DNA of 64,000 nt, taken from Prorocentrum cordatum. Its lineage: Eukaryota; Sar; Dinophyceae; Prorocentrales; Prorocentraceae. The stretch spans positions 469,958 through 533,957 of the forward strand of contig CAUYUJ010003425.1 of NCBI GenBank assembly GCA_963575745.1, in the 5' to 3' direction. This document shows, in pieces, positions 1 to 9,989 of this stretch. Every line of letters starts with the position of its first letter. The first letter of the stretch is position 1. The translations under genes were made by a program, and so were the position numbers. Under the pieces are notes generated by a model, which saw nothing but the letters and a program-made list of their open reading frames with translations, was not told where the DNA came from and searched no databases.

Positions 1-144
1 CTCCCAAGTACGCCGCCTGTACGACGGCCTTGACACGGTGACCACAAGCAGCAAGCCGACGTGAGATAACTCGGGCATCTTCCATCTTGCTGCAGATGAT
101 TACGCTCTCGGAAGAGATCTTGAGGCCCGCCTCAAGATCTCTCC

Positions 145-290
145 CAAGAGGAGGGGGAGGAGGAGGAGGAGGAGGAGGAGGAGGGAGAGGAGGAGGAAAA
201 GGAGGGGGGGAGGAGGAGGAGGAGGAGGGAGGAGGGGGAGGAGGAGGAGGAGGAGGAGGAGGAGGAGGAGGAGGAGGAGACGAAGGAGAG
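145..290 (+). repeat. (GGA)n microsatellite
   Basis: This is an almost pure GGA/GAG tract with scattered A and G interruptions. It gives Gly/Glu-rich open frames on + and Leu/Pro-rich frames on -, which are composition artefacts. It is followed by a dispersed repeat at 320-435. Confidence 0.95.
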
Positions 291-319
291 GGACAGAGAG
301 GGGGACATGGAGGGGGGAA

Positions 320-435
320 AGGCAAGCTTGGTGCGCTCGCGCCATATCTGACATCCTACCCCTCCAACCCATCCGTTCCCATCGCGCTTATGTTCTATCC
401 GCCGACGGATGTCATAGCGGACCTGGACCCCCCCA
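320..435 (+). repeat. Dispersed ~115-bp repeat, copy 1 (second copy 9852-9960)
   Basis: The segment starts with a caagcttggtgcgct-like block, continues with tctgacatcctacccctcc and ends near catagcggacctg. The same order of blocks appears at 9852-9960 with moderate divergence. Both copies sit directly downstream of a GGA tract, which suggests a short dispersed element or the shared edge of a larger one. No coding function is apparent. Confidence 0.7.
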
Positions 436-477
436 AAACAACTTCATGGTGATATGCGCGCTCTGACAAATAGCCTG

Positions 478-1290
478 GCGAAAGACCCAACCATATGCAG
501 ATGTGAGAACCGCAAATGTAAATACCGTCTTCGGTGGAGCTTCTTATGGGGCCAAGAAGCGTGTGAGGGGTGTGCCGACATGGGCACGGAGGACGCATGC
601 GGGCGGTTGCACTGGGGCCTTCGGTGGGGTTCCCTATGAGGCCACGAAGCGTTTGAGGGGTGTGCCGAATCAGGTGTGGGGGGCGCATGCGGGCGGTGGC
701 ACTGGGGCCTTGGGTGGAATTCCCCGTGGGGCCACGGAATGTGCGAGGGGTGTGCCGAAAAAAGGGTTGTCGCCCACATGCGGGCTGCGCCACTGGGGTT
801 GGAGCTCCCTCTGGGGCGACGAAACGCGCGAATGGTGTCCCGAAACGGGGGCGTCGCCCACACGCGGGCTGCGCCACTAAGGCCTTTGGTGGAACCCCCT
901 GCGGAGCCATGAAACGCGCGAGGGGTGTGCCGAAACGTAGCTGTCGCCCACATGCGGGCGGCGCCTCTGGGGCATCGGGTGGAGCTCCCTCTGGGGCCAC
1001 GAAGCGTGTGAGGGTGTGCCGAAACGGGGGGATCGCCCACAAGCGGGCTGCGCCATTGGGGCCTTAGGTGGAGCTCCTTGTGGGGCCACGAAGCGTGCGA
1101 GGGGTGTGCCGAACAGGGGGTGCCGCCCACATGCGGGCTGCGTCTGTGGGCCCAAAGGGGCGCGCCGAAATCAGAATGGCGATTCTGATGGTGAGAGGAG
1201 ATAGGAGGGGGAGGAGGAAAGAAAGAGGGAGGGACGCGGGGACTGTCTCTTCAAAACGAAGACCCAACACCACATGATGGCTGGGGACAA
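478..1290 (+). repeat. 90-bp satellite array, locus 1
   Basis: About seven diverged units repeat with a 90-bp period; anchors 'ggccacga' fall near 551, 641, 731, 906, 996 and 1085 (one unit is 85 bp, another 89). Each unit carries gaggggtgtgccgaa, a cgcccacatgcgggc block and a cggtggagctccct block. Ninety is a multiple of three, so frames stay open through the array on both strands as 30-residue peptide repeats. A leader (aaagacccaaccatatgcag, ~482) and a tail (gtctcttcaaaacgaagacc, ~1244) are shared with the locus at 23.8-24.4 kb. No protein family is recognised. Confidence 0.85.
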
Positions 1291-1308
1291 AAAAATACTT
1301 GCAGTGGG

Positions 1309-1330
1309 CGAGGAGGAGGAGGAGGAGGAG
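1309..1330 (+). repeat. (GGA)n tract at LINE-1 3' boundary
   Basis: A short pure GAG/GGA tract lies where the coding-like sequence of LINE-1 (minus strand) stops. A longer GGA tract of the same strand sense begins at the other end of the element (7097). Confidence 0.85.
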
Positions 1331-2427
1331 CGAACGTCCACTGGCGGATGTCTGTTGCTGCTCAAAGGCCGGCGGGTGGGGGCGCGGAGCGCCGCCGGCG
1401 GCTCGTCTATAATGGTGTGAGGCGGCTGGGGCGCGGAGGCAGAGCAGCGCAAGCCAGCGCCGCCAGTGAGATCAGGCGGCAGCCTCAGAGCATGGCGGGC
1501 GACCGTGAAAAAGTTCACGGTCTTGGAGTATGTCAGCAGGCCCTCGAACGCGGCCTCTTTGGACATGTGGTAGGCGCGGCGCGAGACCGCGAGGCGGGCG
1601 GCCGCGCTCCTGATGCCGTTCCCCCCGTCGTAGGACTGCTCCGCGCCGCCCAAGCCCAGGCGATGAAGTAGTTCTGGTGCCAGCTGCCCGCGTGGAAGTG
1701 CAGCGTGGTGCATGAGACGAGGGCAGCGGAGGTAGTGGTCGATGGCGTCCTTGTTGTCGCAGCCGAAGTGGCAGCCCCGCTTGGTGCGCAGCACGTGCAT
1801 CCTGTATGAAGTCGTCCATCCGCCACTGAGGGTCTTCATGACTGCCCACAGTCTGGCGGGCGGGAGCTCGGCCAGGTGAATCCTCAGCCGTAGCCAGCGC
1901 TCCTTCAGGTCGGAGGGGAGGGCGTTCGCGCCAACGAGGTCGGGGTCGTCCGTCTCCATGTCACCAGGAGGATCTGGCTCGCCAGGCGGGGCAGGGTCAA
2001 GATGTACATCACGTAGTGCATCAACCCAGCGTCGGCGGGCACGATGCTCAGCAGCCAGCTCCGCTTCGTGTCGAGATGCTTCGCGTAGGTCTTCAGCACG
2101 GGGGCCAGGGTTGCCCGGCAAGCGGAGATCCAGCAGGCGGCGGCCGAAGGCGCCATCCTCCCATGCTTGACGACACATCGCCCTCGCAACGGAGAACCTC
2201 TGGGTGTCGGTCTGGCACAGCGGGCGAAGTTCATCTCTGAGAAGAACGCTTGCCACGTAGTTCTCGCACCAGCTCTGCCAGTCGGCCTGGTTGTCGATGC
2301 TCCGCTGGTTGAGAAGGATGTCGGGAAGCCAGCGCGCAGCCCATGCAGCAGCTCTTCGTTGAAGGCGGTATTGTACGTCCTCAGCTTCAGCCAGGGCTTC
2401 ATCTCGTGGGCGGCGGGCATGTTGTCA
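1331..2427 (-). pseudogene. LINE-1 C-terminal region with CCHC-type zinc knuckle
   Basis: This continues the reverse transcriptase frame beyond a TGA at 2425-2427. It contains a Cys/His cluster of form C-x3-C-x7-H-x3-C (CHFGCDNKDAIDHYLRC), preceded by WTTSYRMHVLRTKRG. Such a cluster after the RT is common in LINE proteins and is thought to help bind nucleic acid during target-primed reverse transcription. Downstream of it the frame stays open, becomes low in complexity, and ends at the GGA tract at 1309-1330. I infer a translated C-terminal domain of the LINE Pol, not a separate gene. Confidence 0.65.
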
Positions 2428-4641
2428 TCCAAAGTTAGCAGGATACCAGGCAATGAGGCGACGCATGATCGTGATGTGCATGGTGTCATTGTAGAGTTTC
2501 TCTTGCAGCGCGAGCTGGTACGCCTTCTGTGGGGCGCGCTTCCGCCAACGAGGGGCATGTCCATCATCACGTCCCGCTAGCTGAGAAACCCAGCGCCCAG
2601 GCACGTTGGATAGCAGTGTCCTTGCTGTCTGAGCAGCAGGGCGGCGCGGGTGAAGTACCAGCTGAGCAGCAAGAAGGCCTTGGCGAGCAGCGTGGCGATG
2701 CGCTTCATGAAGCGTGGAGCGGGCACGCGACTCGTTGCCAAGCTCACGGGCGATGCGCTTGAACGAGGAGCCCTTCCCTTTGGCAAAGAAGGTGGACGTG
2801 AGGGAGCCCTTGAGCCGCTGAACGATGGACGTCGGGTCCTGCCAGCACGGAGCGCTCCAGCGGCCCTCGATCACGGCGCGCATGGGGAGCTCCAGCATCG
2901 CCGCCTCATGGAGTTCGTCGTGCAGGTGCGTCCAGTTCTTGATGGTGAAGTGAGCCGTTCGCCACATCGTCGCTGCGAGAAGTGTCTCGATGCCGTTCGG
3001 GGCCTCGACGTTCGTCCACAAGGTCATGGCTTGGACGTCGGTCTTGGCAAAACAGTTCGGGGCGGCCCTCAACAATTTGTGGATGGCCTGAAGCTCCTTG
3101 GACAGCAGGGCGGGCGGCGGCTCGTAGAGCTGGCCGGCGCAGGAGAGGCAGGTGACCGCGGCGACGTTGTACAGCTTGATGCATGTCTGAAGAGGGGCGT
3201 GTGATAGCGAAAGTTTCTCAATGCGGTCCCACCACTTGCTTGTTGGCGCCTTCCATTGTTCCTGAGCCGCAGCGCCTGGTCCAACCATAAACCCTAGATA
3301 TCGAGCCATAGCCGCGACTTTGAAGTTCTGCCGAGGAGGGCGGATCTCGGTCAAATAGGCGCGGATCTCCTGGCGCAGCGGCTCTGTGGGGGGGGTCCAA
3401 GTGGGGACGATGATGCACTTCTTCGCTTGGAGCTTCAGGCCCGCGAGTTTTTCAGCAGTGACAAAATGAGGTACCAGTCGTTCGAGATCTCGAAGGCGTG
3501 CAAGTATGATGCCGAGGTCGTCCGCTCATGCACTGACCAGCCCTCTCTGGATGGCCTTGAGCTCGGAGCTGATAGAGCGCACGAGCGGGCCGAACGTGAG
3601 CGCCCACAGCGCGCCGCTCAAAGGGCACCCCTGAGCGACGCCCGAGGAGGCGATGAAAAGCGGCCGCAGGACCCCATTCAGCTCGAGAAAGGATAGCGGC
3701 ATGCAGTAGCAGGCGCGCAGGAGCTTGAGCATGCGGCCCGAAATACCCCAGCGAGACAACACATTCCAGAGCCATTGGTGACCTATGCTCGGGAAAGCTG
3801 CCGCGATGTCGAGGCTGATGAAGATGGGCTGGTCGTTCTCGGCGGACGGTTGCACGCTGAGCCTGCGGGCCTCGGTGTCAACGACCACGACGTTGCGTAG
3901 AAATTGTCGCCCATTGACAAACCCCTGTTGTTCAAGTGCCGTGTCGGCAGCCAGGGTATGGAGGGAGCGGTTGGCGGCTGAGGCAAGCAACTTGATGTCC
4001 GTGTTTTTCACTGAAAGAAGCCGTAGACAGTCAGGCGTTCTTGTGCATTCAGCCACGCCAAGCGGCTCGTCGCCCTTGGGGAGCATGGCCATGAGCGAGT
4101 GGTTGATGTCGAAGGGAGGCGAGCCCGAGCCGGGGTCAGCGATATCCTGGGCGAGTTCGGCGAGCACCGTGAACGCCGACGGAGTTTGAAGCCAAGCGCG
4201 GTATGGTAGCCGATCGGGTCCAGGAGCAGAATCGTGTGCGAGACGGGCCGCCCGTTCAAGTGCGTGGGCGTCAGGAATCGGTAGGTTGCGTTCAGGTCGC
4301 CGAGTGGAGATGCCGTTCAAGTAGGAGCGGATGGCCGACTCGTCGACGAGTTTGGCGGAGAAGATCGGGGCCCAGTGGTTCGCGATGGCGGAGTGCATCG
4401 CGCCTGGGTCGGAGGTGGTGTGCGAGCCTGAGTTCGTCACGATCTTGATGCCCGACAGGATTAGGCGCTTGGAGAAGGGTTTCCATAGTTCGCCACGTCG
4501 GCCTTCGTGCCTGGCCTTGCGCCGCCAGCGGTCGCCCAGCTGGGTGTTCGACTCTGCGTAGGCGGCGCGAGAGCGAGCGGCGGCCTTGGCTTTCCTCTCG
4601 TCGACGAGGGCAGTGTGGGCGGTGTCCGTCTCGTTCTTGAA
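2428..4641 (-). pseudogene. LINE-1 reverse transcriptase domain
   Basis: RT motifs appear in the expected order on the minus strand: APGPDRLPYRAW (~4220), the template-contact region LRLLSVKNTDIKLLA, QQGFVNGR, motif A FISLDIAAAFPS (~3790-3825, catalytic Asp), motif B GVAQGCPLSG (~3615-3640) and motif C ADD (3517-3525). A TGA at 3526-3528 immediately precedes motif C, so a standard reading would lose the catalytic dyad. The thumb and connection region follows to the TGA at 2425. The region upstream of motif 0 (4641-4440) is an EEP-RT linker. The role would be copying element RNA into the nicked target; as it stands the copy is broken. Confidence 0.85.
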
Positions 4642-5034
4642 TCACGCAGGGTCGATCAGGGACACGTTCCCGTTCTGCACGCGCAGGTGGATGGCGGCGA
4701 GATCCGCGTTGGCGATCATGGTGGTGGCGAGGCGGGTGTCCTGGTACCAGATCGCTCTTGCAATGCTTCGCAATGTCATGGCTCGTACCTCCTTGGCGAT
4801 CGGTGCCGGCTGGCTCGGTAACTCGGCCGACGCGATGGAGGACATGGTGATCCTGGCGAGCAGAGCCGCCTCGGTCATGGCGGCCTTGATCACTTTCCAC
4901 TTGGCGGTCGGGGGCAGGATCGAGACGTCGATCATGTTGAGCAGTTTCTCTATGTGGTGGGAGTAGCGGGGCGAGTCGAAGATGAATGCAGGAATGCCAC
5001 GTTCAGCTGGAGGACGTAGTTGTTTGGGTCGAAT

Positions 5035-5890
5035 ACGCAGGTGCATGATCTTGTGATCGCTGTCCATGCCGCGTGGGCCTTCCAAGGGAGCATCGTTCGC
5101 GATCAGTAACGTCTCCATGTTCGGCATGGCATGGGCAGGCAGGGAGATGAAACATCTGTCAATCGTGGACTCGGACATGGTAGCGATGTTCCTGTGCGTG
5201 GTCGACAGCGTGGTGATCTCGATCAGGTCCTTGAAGAAGTTGCGCCAGAAGACGGGTTGGTACTGGTACCGCTGAGCGGCCGCGGTGTCAGAGTCGACGG
5301 GAGAGTTGAGGCTCTCGGGCGGGAACTCGGGCACGTTGAAGTCCCCTAGCGGAACGAGAAGTCGCGCATGTGGACGTTCATCAGCATGGGCACGGAGCCG
5401 TTGTAGATGTTGCTGTATGTCACGGCGGTCCATGGGCGAGAGGTCGTGATTGTGAAAGTTCAATGGTCACGCCATGGCGCCTTTGAGCATCGGTGACTCG
5501 GAGCCGAGCCGCTCGCCCTGGAACGATGACTTCGAATTCACGAAGTGGTCGTTCTTCGGGTGGGCGGGATCGCTCTGCCTTGTCGAAGGGCAGCAAGAAG
5601 CCCATCCCGCCTGCGGTCGTGGAGTATAGCGGCGGCTCGTTGACGGAGTCGCGGTTCAGCACCAACTGTGAGTGGAAGGCCAGGTAGGGATGCTCGGTCG
5701 ACTCGGCCAGGTGCAGGTCCTCGTGCGTGCCGTGCGTCTCCTGCAAGGCCAGCACCGCCCGCTGACGAAGGAGGGGAAGAAGATGACGGCACTTGGCATG
5801 CCTGCGTACATCGGAGCGCCCCAGCAATGCCTGAGTGTTCCAATATGCGATGTTGAGTCCTTCTCGAGCAGGTTTTTCCACCCATGGAGA
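5035..5890 (-). pseudogene. LINE-1 EEP-family endonuclease domain
   Basis: EEP landmarks are all present: NIAYWNTQALL near 5850, LALQETHG near 5750 (metal-binding Glu), LVPLGDFNV near 5340 (Asp/Asn pair), STIDRCFI near 5160, and MDSDHKIMHL near 5050 (terminal Asp-His). A frameshift near 5460 separates the first two motifs from the last three. The family nicks target DNA to prime reverse transcription. The N-terminal frame also differs from that of ORF1, so a second frameshift lies near 5900, or ORF1 and Pol were separate frames originally. Confidence 0.8.
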
Positions 5891-6911
5891 CCACCTGCCG
5901 CCAAAGCCACCGCGCTGCTGTGAGAGGATCGGCAAAGGCGGCGGCAAACTCGGCGGCGATGTCTTTCTGCAGCGTGTCATCAATGTTGTTAGCCACAGCA
6001 GTAGCAGCCCAACGCAGAACAGCGGCTTGCTCGGGTGACGAGCCTACCAGGATCTGGACGAGAACGTCGCCCTTGACAGAGAGGTATCCTGCGGACCTGT
6101 GCACTCTGACGTCGGTGGTGCCAGCCTTGGCTTGTAGGATCTTGGCGAGCTTCTTGATCTGGACTTCGCGCCTGACCATCTTGGGGCTTTTGTCACCACT
6201 AACATGTAGAGGGCAAGTAGTCCCAGCCACGACGATGCTGAAGTCGCGCCAGTCGTTGCCTACGCGGAGGTTGTTGTACAGCTTCCTCGCGCGGGGCTCC
6301 GCCAGCAGAGCGCCGCCCGTGACGGAGAAGGAGTGGCGGCGTTGAGGACCTGTTGTGTTGAAGGCGATCTGAGCCCCAGTAACCGCAGCTGCTCGGAACC
6401 AGTCTGCCAAAGCGGGTAGTATGTCCGCCTCCACCATGGGTACGGAGCAGCCGATCCAGAACGTGACGGGGTCGGGCTCACGGTCCCACGAGCCCATGCT
6501 AGTAGCGTTGATCGATGGTGCACGAGCCTCGGCCTCTGAAGCGATGGCCTCCAACTTTGCAACTGATGCCTTGAGCTCGGCGTTGGCCACCTCGGCTTTG
6601 TCCATGCGCTGCTTGACCAGGAAGACCTCCCGTTCAGTGCGCTCGTTCTTCTGCGTGAGGTCCTTTGCGATGTCGGCAACCGATTCGAGGAATTTGGCAC
6701 TGGCTGCATCGCACACACTTTTGGCCGTGGATTCGAAGGTCGAAGCCGCTGCTTGTACTTGTGCGGCGAGAACTTCTTCGAGCTGCTTGCGTACGTGAGC
6801 AGGAAGGGCCTCAGCACCGAGCTTGGCGGCGGATGCAGCCCACGGGTCGCCTCCCTTGGCACGGGCGTCGGCGGCACAAGCTGATGCAGTCTTCCTGGTT
6901 TCTTCTCCCAT
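5890..6911 (-). pseudogene. LINE-1 ORF1-like coiled-coil protein
   Basis: An open frame starts at an ATG at 6911 (MGEETRKTASACAADARAKG). It has a heptad-like Lys/Glu-rich segment around residues 75-130 (containing EREVFLVKQRMDKAEVANAE), then a mixed alpha/beta region (VTFWIGCSVPMVEADILPAL onward) ending before the endonuclease. The layout of coiled coil plus a globular nucleic-acid-binding-like domain matches LINE ORF1 proteins in general, but I recognise no named domain. The frame extends upstream without a stop to an ATG created inside the spliced-leader relic (7088), so the true start is ambiguous. Confidence 0.6.
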
Positions 6912-7075
6912 GCTTGCGAGAATGAGAGTGGGCCCGCGCCAGCCCGCACAAAGATGAGCGCGTGGATATGTAGGAATATGGAAGCCGCCAACGTCGTGGG
7001 CACGACGAGGCCAAACATGGTCCTGCGCTGTCCCTGGACCAAGGGTCTCCGCTTCCTGCCGCGGGGCAAAGTCAT

Positions 7076-7097
7076 CTTGAGCCAACATGGCTACGGA
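7076..7097 (-). other. Relic dinoflagellate spliced leader (DinoSL)
   Basis: The minus strand reads TCCGTAGCC, then ATG, then TTGGCTCAAG. The known 22-nt dinoflagellate leader is D-CCGTAGCC-ATT-TTGGCTCAAG. Only position 12 differs (T to G). The leader ends in AG directly before ATGACTTTG of the LINE, and its first base merges into the TCC tract. Leaders are added only to mature mRNA by trans-splicing, so a genomic copy marks reverse transcription of a processed message. Confidence 0.9.
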
Positions 7098-7330
7098 GGA
7101 GGAGGAAGAGGAGGAGGAGGAGGAGAAGGAGGAGGAGGAGGGAGGGAAGAATGGCAGAGGGAGGAAGAGAGGAGGAGGAGGAGGAAGGAGGAGGAGGAGG
7201 AGGGGAGGAGAGGAAACGAGGAGGAGAAGAGGAGGAGGAAAAAGGAGGAGGAGGACAGGAGTCGAGCACGACCAAGAGGAGAGGAGGAGGGGAGGAGGAG
7301 GAGGAGGAGGAGGAGGAGGTGGCAGATGAG
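7097..7330 (+). repeat. (GGA)n microsatellite at LINE-1 5' boundary
   Basis: A GGA/GAG tract with AAG and ACG interruptions begins at the last base of the spliced-leader relic and fades after about 7330 into GA-rich sequence up to about 7480. It produces Glu/Arg/Gly-rich (+) and Ser/Pro/Leu-rich (-) open frames that I do not consider genes. Confidence 0.9.
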
Positions 7331-7733
7331 CAGGGGGATGAATTGGAGGAAGACGAGACGGAGGGTGAAAAACGAAGAGGGCGAGGAGGAACACCGGCAG
7401 GAGGAGCGGGAGGAGCAGGAAAAGGAAGGCGATGGACGGGACAGGAAGGGGCGACGACGAAGAAACAGTCGGATCCAGAAGTAGCCGGCGCAGGGGCGGG
7501 AGAGCTATGCTGAACGACGGTAGCAAAGCGCCGGCGCTGAAATGAGGGCAGCGCTGCAGCAGGAGCACCATTGTGAAACATTACCCTGGCGAAGGACACG
7601 ACAATATGCAATATGCAGGTCGAATACCGCGAAGGAGATGAGACGAAGGAGGGGGGCGCGTAAACTCTGAGTAGCTCTCATAAGTAGCGCGCCGCAGGAA
7701 AAACGAGGCCCAGGGCAGTGCAGGCAGGGGTGT

Positions 7734-7735
<2 letters not shown>

Positions 7736-7777
<42 letters not shown>
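7736..7777 (+). repeat. Poly(G) run of 42 bases
   Basis: Forty-two consecutive G follow tgttt. It is the longest homopolymer in the window. Its exact length may be a sequencing or assembly approximation. Confidence 0.9.
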
Positions 7778-7778
<1 letters not shown>

Positions 7779-7854
7779 GCGCGGGATGGTCGGCCCTCAG
7801 ATGTTTCCTCCTCTGTGTTCTGGCGCACTGGTGACCGCGGCCCCGGGCAGACCG

Positions 7855-8105
7855 CACCGCGGAGTCCCTGCGACGCGCGCCAGGTTGCCCCGCGGGGGTC
7901 TATGCGACGCGCGCGGGTCGTCCGCTGCGCGGAGCAATGCTGCAAAGAAAGCTAGCTGGCTGGCCGACAGCGGGCCAGGCGTTGGCCACTGGGCAGAGCG
8001 ACGACGGGCGAGCGAGGTGCTGTGCGGAGTGCAACACGGAATCCCCGCGACGCGCGCCGGCTGCCCCGAAGGAGTCCTTGCGACGCACGCAGGTCGTCCC
8101 AGGCG
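7855..8105 (+). repeat. Degenerate ~35-bp GC-rich repeats (gcgacgcgcgc...)
   Basis: Blocks of form gtccctgcgacgcgcgccagg, gtctatgcgacgcgcgcggg, atccccgcgacgcgcgccgg and gtccttgcgacgcacgcagg occur as two pairs near 7862-7925 and 8038-8100. They resemble one another along their length and are separated by unique sequence. They give open frames on both strands but no recognisable product. Confidence 0.6.
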
Positions 8106-8379
8106 CAGCCGCTCAGAGCAGCCTTAAACTTCTACTGCCGCGCCAGCCCCTCTCTCCCGCGGCCTCACTCACAGAAGACGCTATCCGCCATCTCCACCGC
8201 GCCGGAGTCGTTTAACAGCTTCCCTCCTGGCAGGATGGCCCCGACGCGCCCTACTTCGACGCCGAGCTCGCCAGCGTGCCACGCGACCATGTCATGCTTC
8301 AAAATGACGACGAGCGGCGTGGCCGGCGAAACGTCGATCTTCCAGCGCTCCTCCCCGCTCATCGTCAAGAAGCGCATGG

Positions 8380-9000
8380 GCCACGAAACGTGTGCGCGGA
8401 AAGCATGTGGCCGCAACCACTTGGGGCCTTCGGTGGAGTTCCCTTTGAGGCCACGGAACGTGTGAGGGGTGTGCCGACATGGGCGCGGGACGCATGTGGT
8501 TGCAGCTTCTCGGGCCTAGGGAGCCACGAAAAGTGTGAATGGTGTCCCGAAATGAGCGGCTGGGGCGCATGCAGGCGGTCAGACCATCGGTGGCCCTCCC
8601 GAAAGGGCCCCGAAACGTGTGAGAGGTGTGCCGAATAAGCGGCTGGGACGCAAGCGGGCGGCGCCACTGGGGCCGTCGGCGGACATCCCTAAAGGGGCCA
8701 CGAAACATGTGAGGGGTGTGCCGAACAGAGCGGCTCGGACGCATGCGGGCGGCGCCACTGGGGCCTACGGTGGAGTTCCCTATGGGGCCACGGAACATGT
8801 AAGGGGTGTGCCGAAATGAGCGGCTGTGACGCATGCGTGCGGCGCCACTGGGACCTTCGGTGGAGCGCCCTAGGGAGCCACGAAACATGGGAGGGGTGTG
8901 CCGAAATCAGCGGCTCGGACGCATGCGGGCGGCGCCACTGGTGCCTTCGGTGGAGCTCCGTATGGGGCCACGAAGCGTGTGAGGGGTGTGCCGAAATGAG
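8380..9000 (+). repeat. 90-bp satellite array, locus 2
   Basis: The period is exactly 90 bp across 8700, 8790, 8880 and 8970 (ends of 'gcca' anchors). Units share gaggggtgtgccgaa and the ggagctcc-type block with locus 1, but carry gcggctcggacgcatgcggg where locus 1 has the cgcccacatgcg block. Units at the left are more diverged. Several frames are open on both strands; none matches a family I know. Confidence 0.85.
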
Positions 9001-9325
9001 GTTTGTTGTGGAGGAGGCGGTGGAAGTGAGACGGGATGGCGACAAACCGAGGCCGAGGAAGGGAGCAAGGACAAAGGGCCAACAATCGGAATATCGATTA
9101 CGGCAACGGCGTGCCAGCAACCAGGGCAGCCCGGGAAAGGAATACAGGGCACCCTGCGTAATGAGCGAGAGAATCGGGAGGCATCACCGCCCATGATGCA
9201 TCGGGATAAGGTCTGCGAAGACGGGTGTCGCACACCCAACCTCCCGTCCAGGTGCGAACGGTCGGCATCATCCACGAGGGAAGGAGGAAACGCTGAGAGG
9301 AGGAGAAGGAAGAAAGGGAAGGAGG

Positions 9326-9830
9326 ACCTGTGTAAACCCAAGACGCATCAACGATGCTGCAAGAAACTCTCCCTCCAAATTCCATTGTCATAGGGCCCGA
9401 AAAGAAAGTATGTAAATCGCGGGAAAAACCACATGGGAAACAAGCATCTGAGAATCTTCGATCGGGCCAAAAACCAATGCCTGGGCTGTGGCGTCCTGAC
9501 AATCCTGGACCGTGCCAGAGACACCACTCTTGGGACTTCACCACAGCGAATCAACGTGACTGTTGCGCCCTGGCAATCCGAAATCTTGCCAGGAGACCCT
9601 TCCTGGTACTTCTGCCATGCGAACCCTCGGTGATGCCACAAACTTTCAAGGCGAATGTGCGCGGCACTACAGCGAGAATCTCTGTCTGAAAAGGACCCGT
9701 CTTCCATCCGTGAAATGGGTGCGAAGTTCAAGCTTCGGAATCAATGGCGAGGAAGTCCAAAGGGAAACGCCCCCGGCCTGCCCTACTAACGCGTCTCGGG
9801 GTGCGACAGGGAGGACTTATTCATAAATGG
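9326..9830 (-). mobile_element. ~80-bp-repeat cassette, inverted short copy
   Basis: Read on the minus strand, this copy starts near gtcgcaccccgagacgcgt (9800) and ends in the right-end block gtttcttgcagcatcgttg ... gggtttacacaggtcctcc (9370-9326). The same left and right ends bound the cassettes at 36.18-36.99 and 37.10-37.96 kb. Here the internal ~80-bp repeats are mostly lost and the gattcgctgtggtgaagtcc region remains. GGA-rich sequence lies at both edges, as in the other copies (TCC in element sense). No coding capacity is apparent, so it would be non-autonomous if mobile. Confidence 0.6.
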
Positions 9831-9851
9831 AGGATGAGGAGGGGGAGGAGG

Positions 9852-9960
9852 ACAAGCTAGGTGCGCTGGCGTCATGTCTGACGTCCTACCCCTCCCCTCC
9901 CATCCCTTACCATGCGCTATTTTCTCTACCGCGACGGCGTGTCGTAGCGGACCTGTGGGC
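9852..9960 (+). repeat. Dispersed ~115-bp repeat, copy 2
   Basis: This copy matches 320-435 in block order (aagctaggtgcgctggcg, ctgacgtcctacccctcc, gtcgtagcggacctg). It follows directly on a GGA tract at 9833-9853. Confidence 0.7.
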
Positions 9961-9989
9961 TCCGCCGCGCCGCGTGCGTAGTGGGTGGT

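Larger units (their letters stand above)
1331..7097 (-). mobile_element. LINE-1: non-LTR retrotransposon with spliced-leader 5' end
   Basis: On the minus strand, in order, lie a spliced-leader relic (7097-7076), a coiled-coil ORF1-like region, an endonuclease/exonuclease/phosphatase-fold (EEP) domain, a reverse transcriptase and a C-terminal zinc-knuckle region, which is the standard LINE order. ORF1, the EEP N-half and the EEP C-half lie in three successive frames, so there are two frameshifts (near 5900 and 5460). From 5463 down to 1331 one frame is open except for three TGA codons (4642, 3526, 2425). The element is therefore recently decayed but nearly full length. Both ends abut GGA tracts. 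A spliced leader at the 5' end implies that a trans-spliced mRNA was the template for insertion. Confidence 0.85.

Noticed and set aside
100-452. Gly/Glu- and Leu/Pro-rich open frames on both strands
   Set aside because: They are direct translations of the GGA microsatellite. The same applies to frames in the GGA/TCC tracts at 7.1-7.5, 15.3, 16.0, 21.8-22.5, 25.6, 36-37, 38.2-38.5 and 41.2-43.7 kb.
6260-7075. 271-codon minus frame starting ATGACTTTG right after the spliced leader
   Set aside because: It starts at an attractive place, but it overlaps ORF1 in another frame, and its composition (Pro/Arg/Ser-rich, no heptads) is that of a shadow; the ORF1 frame carries the coiled coil.
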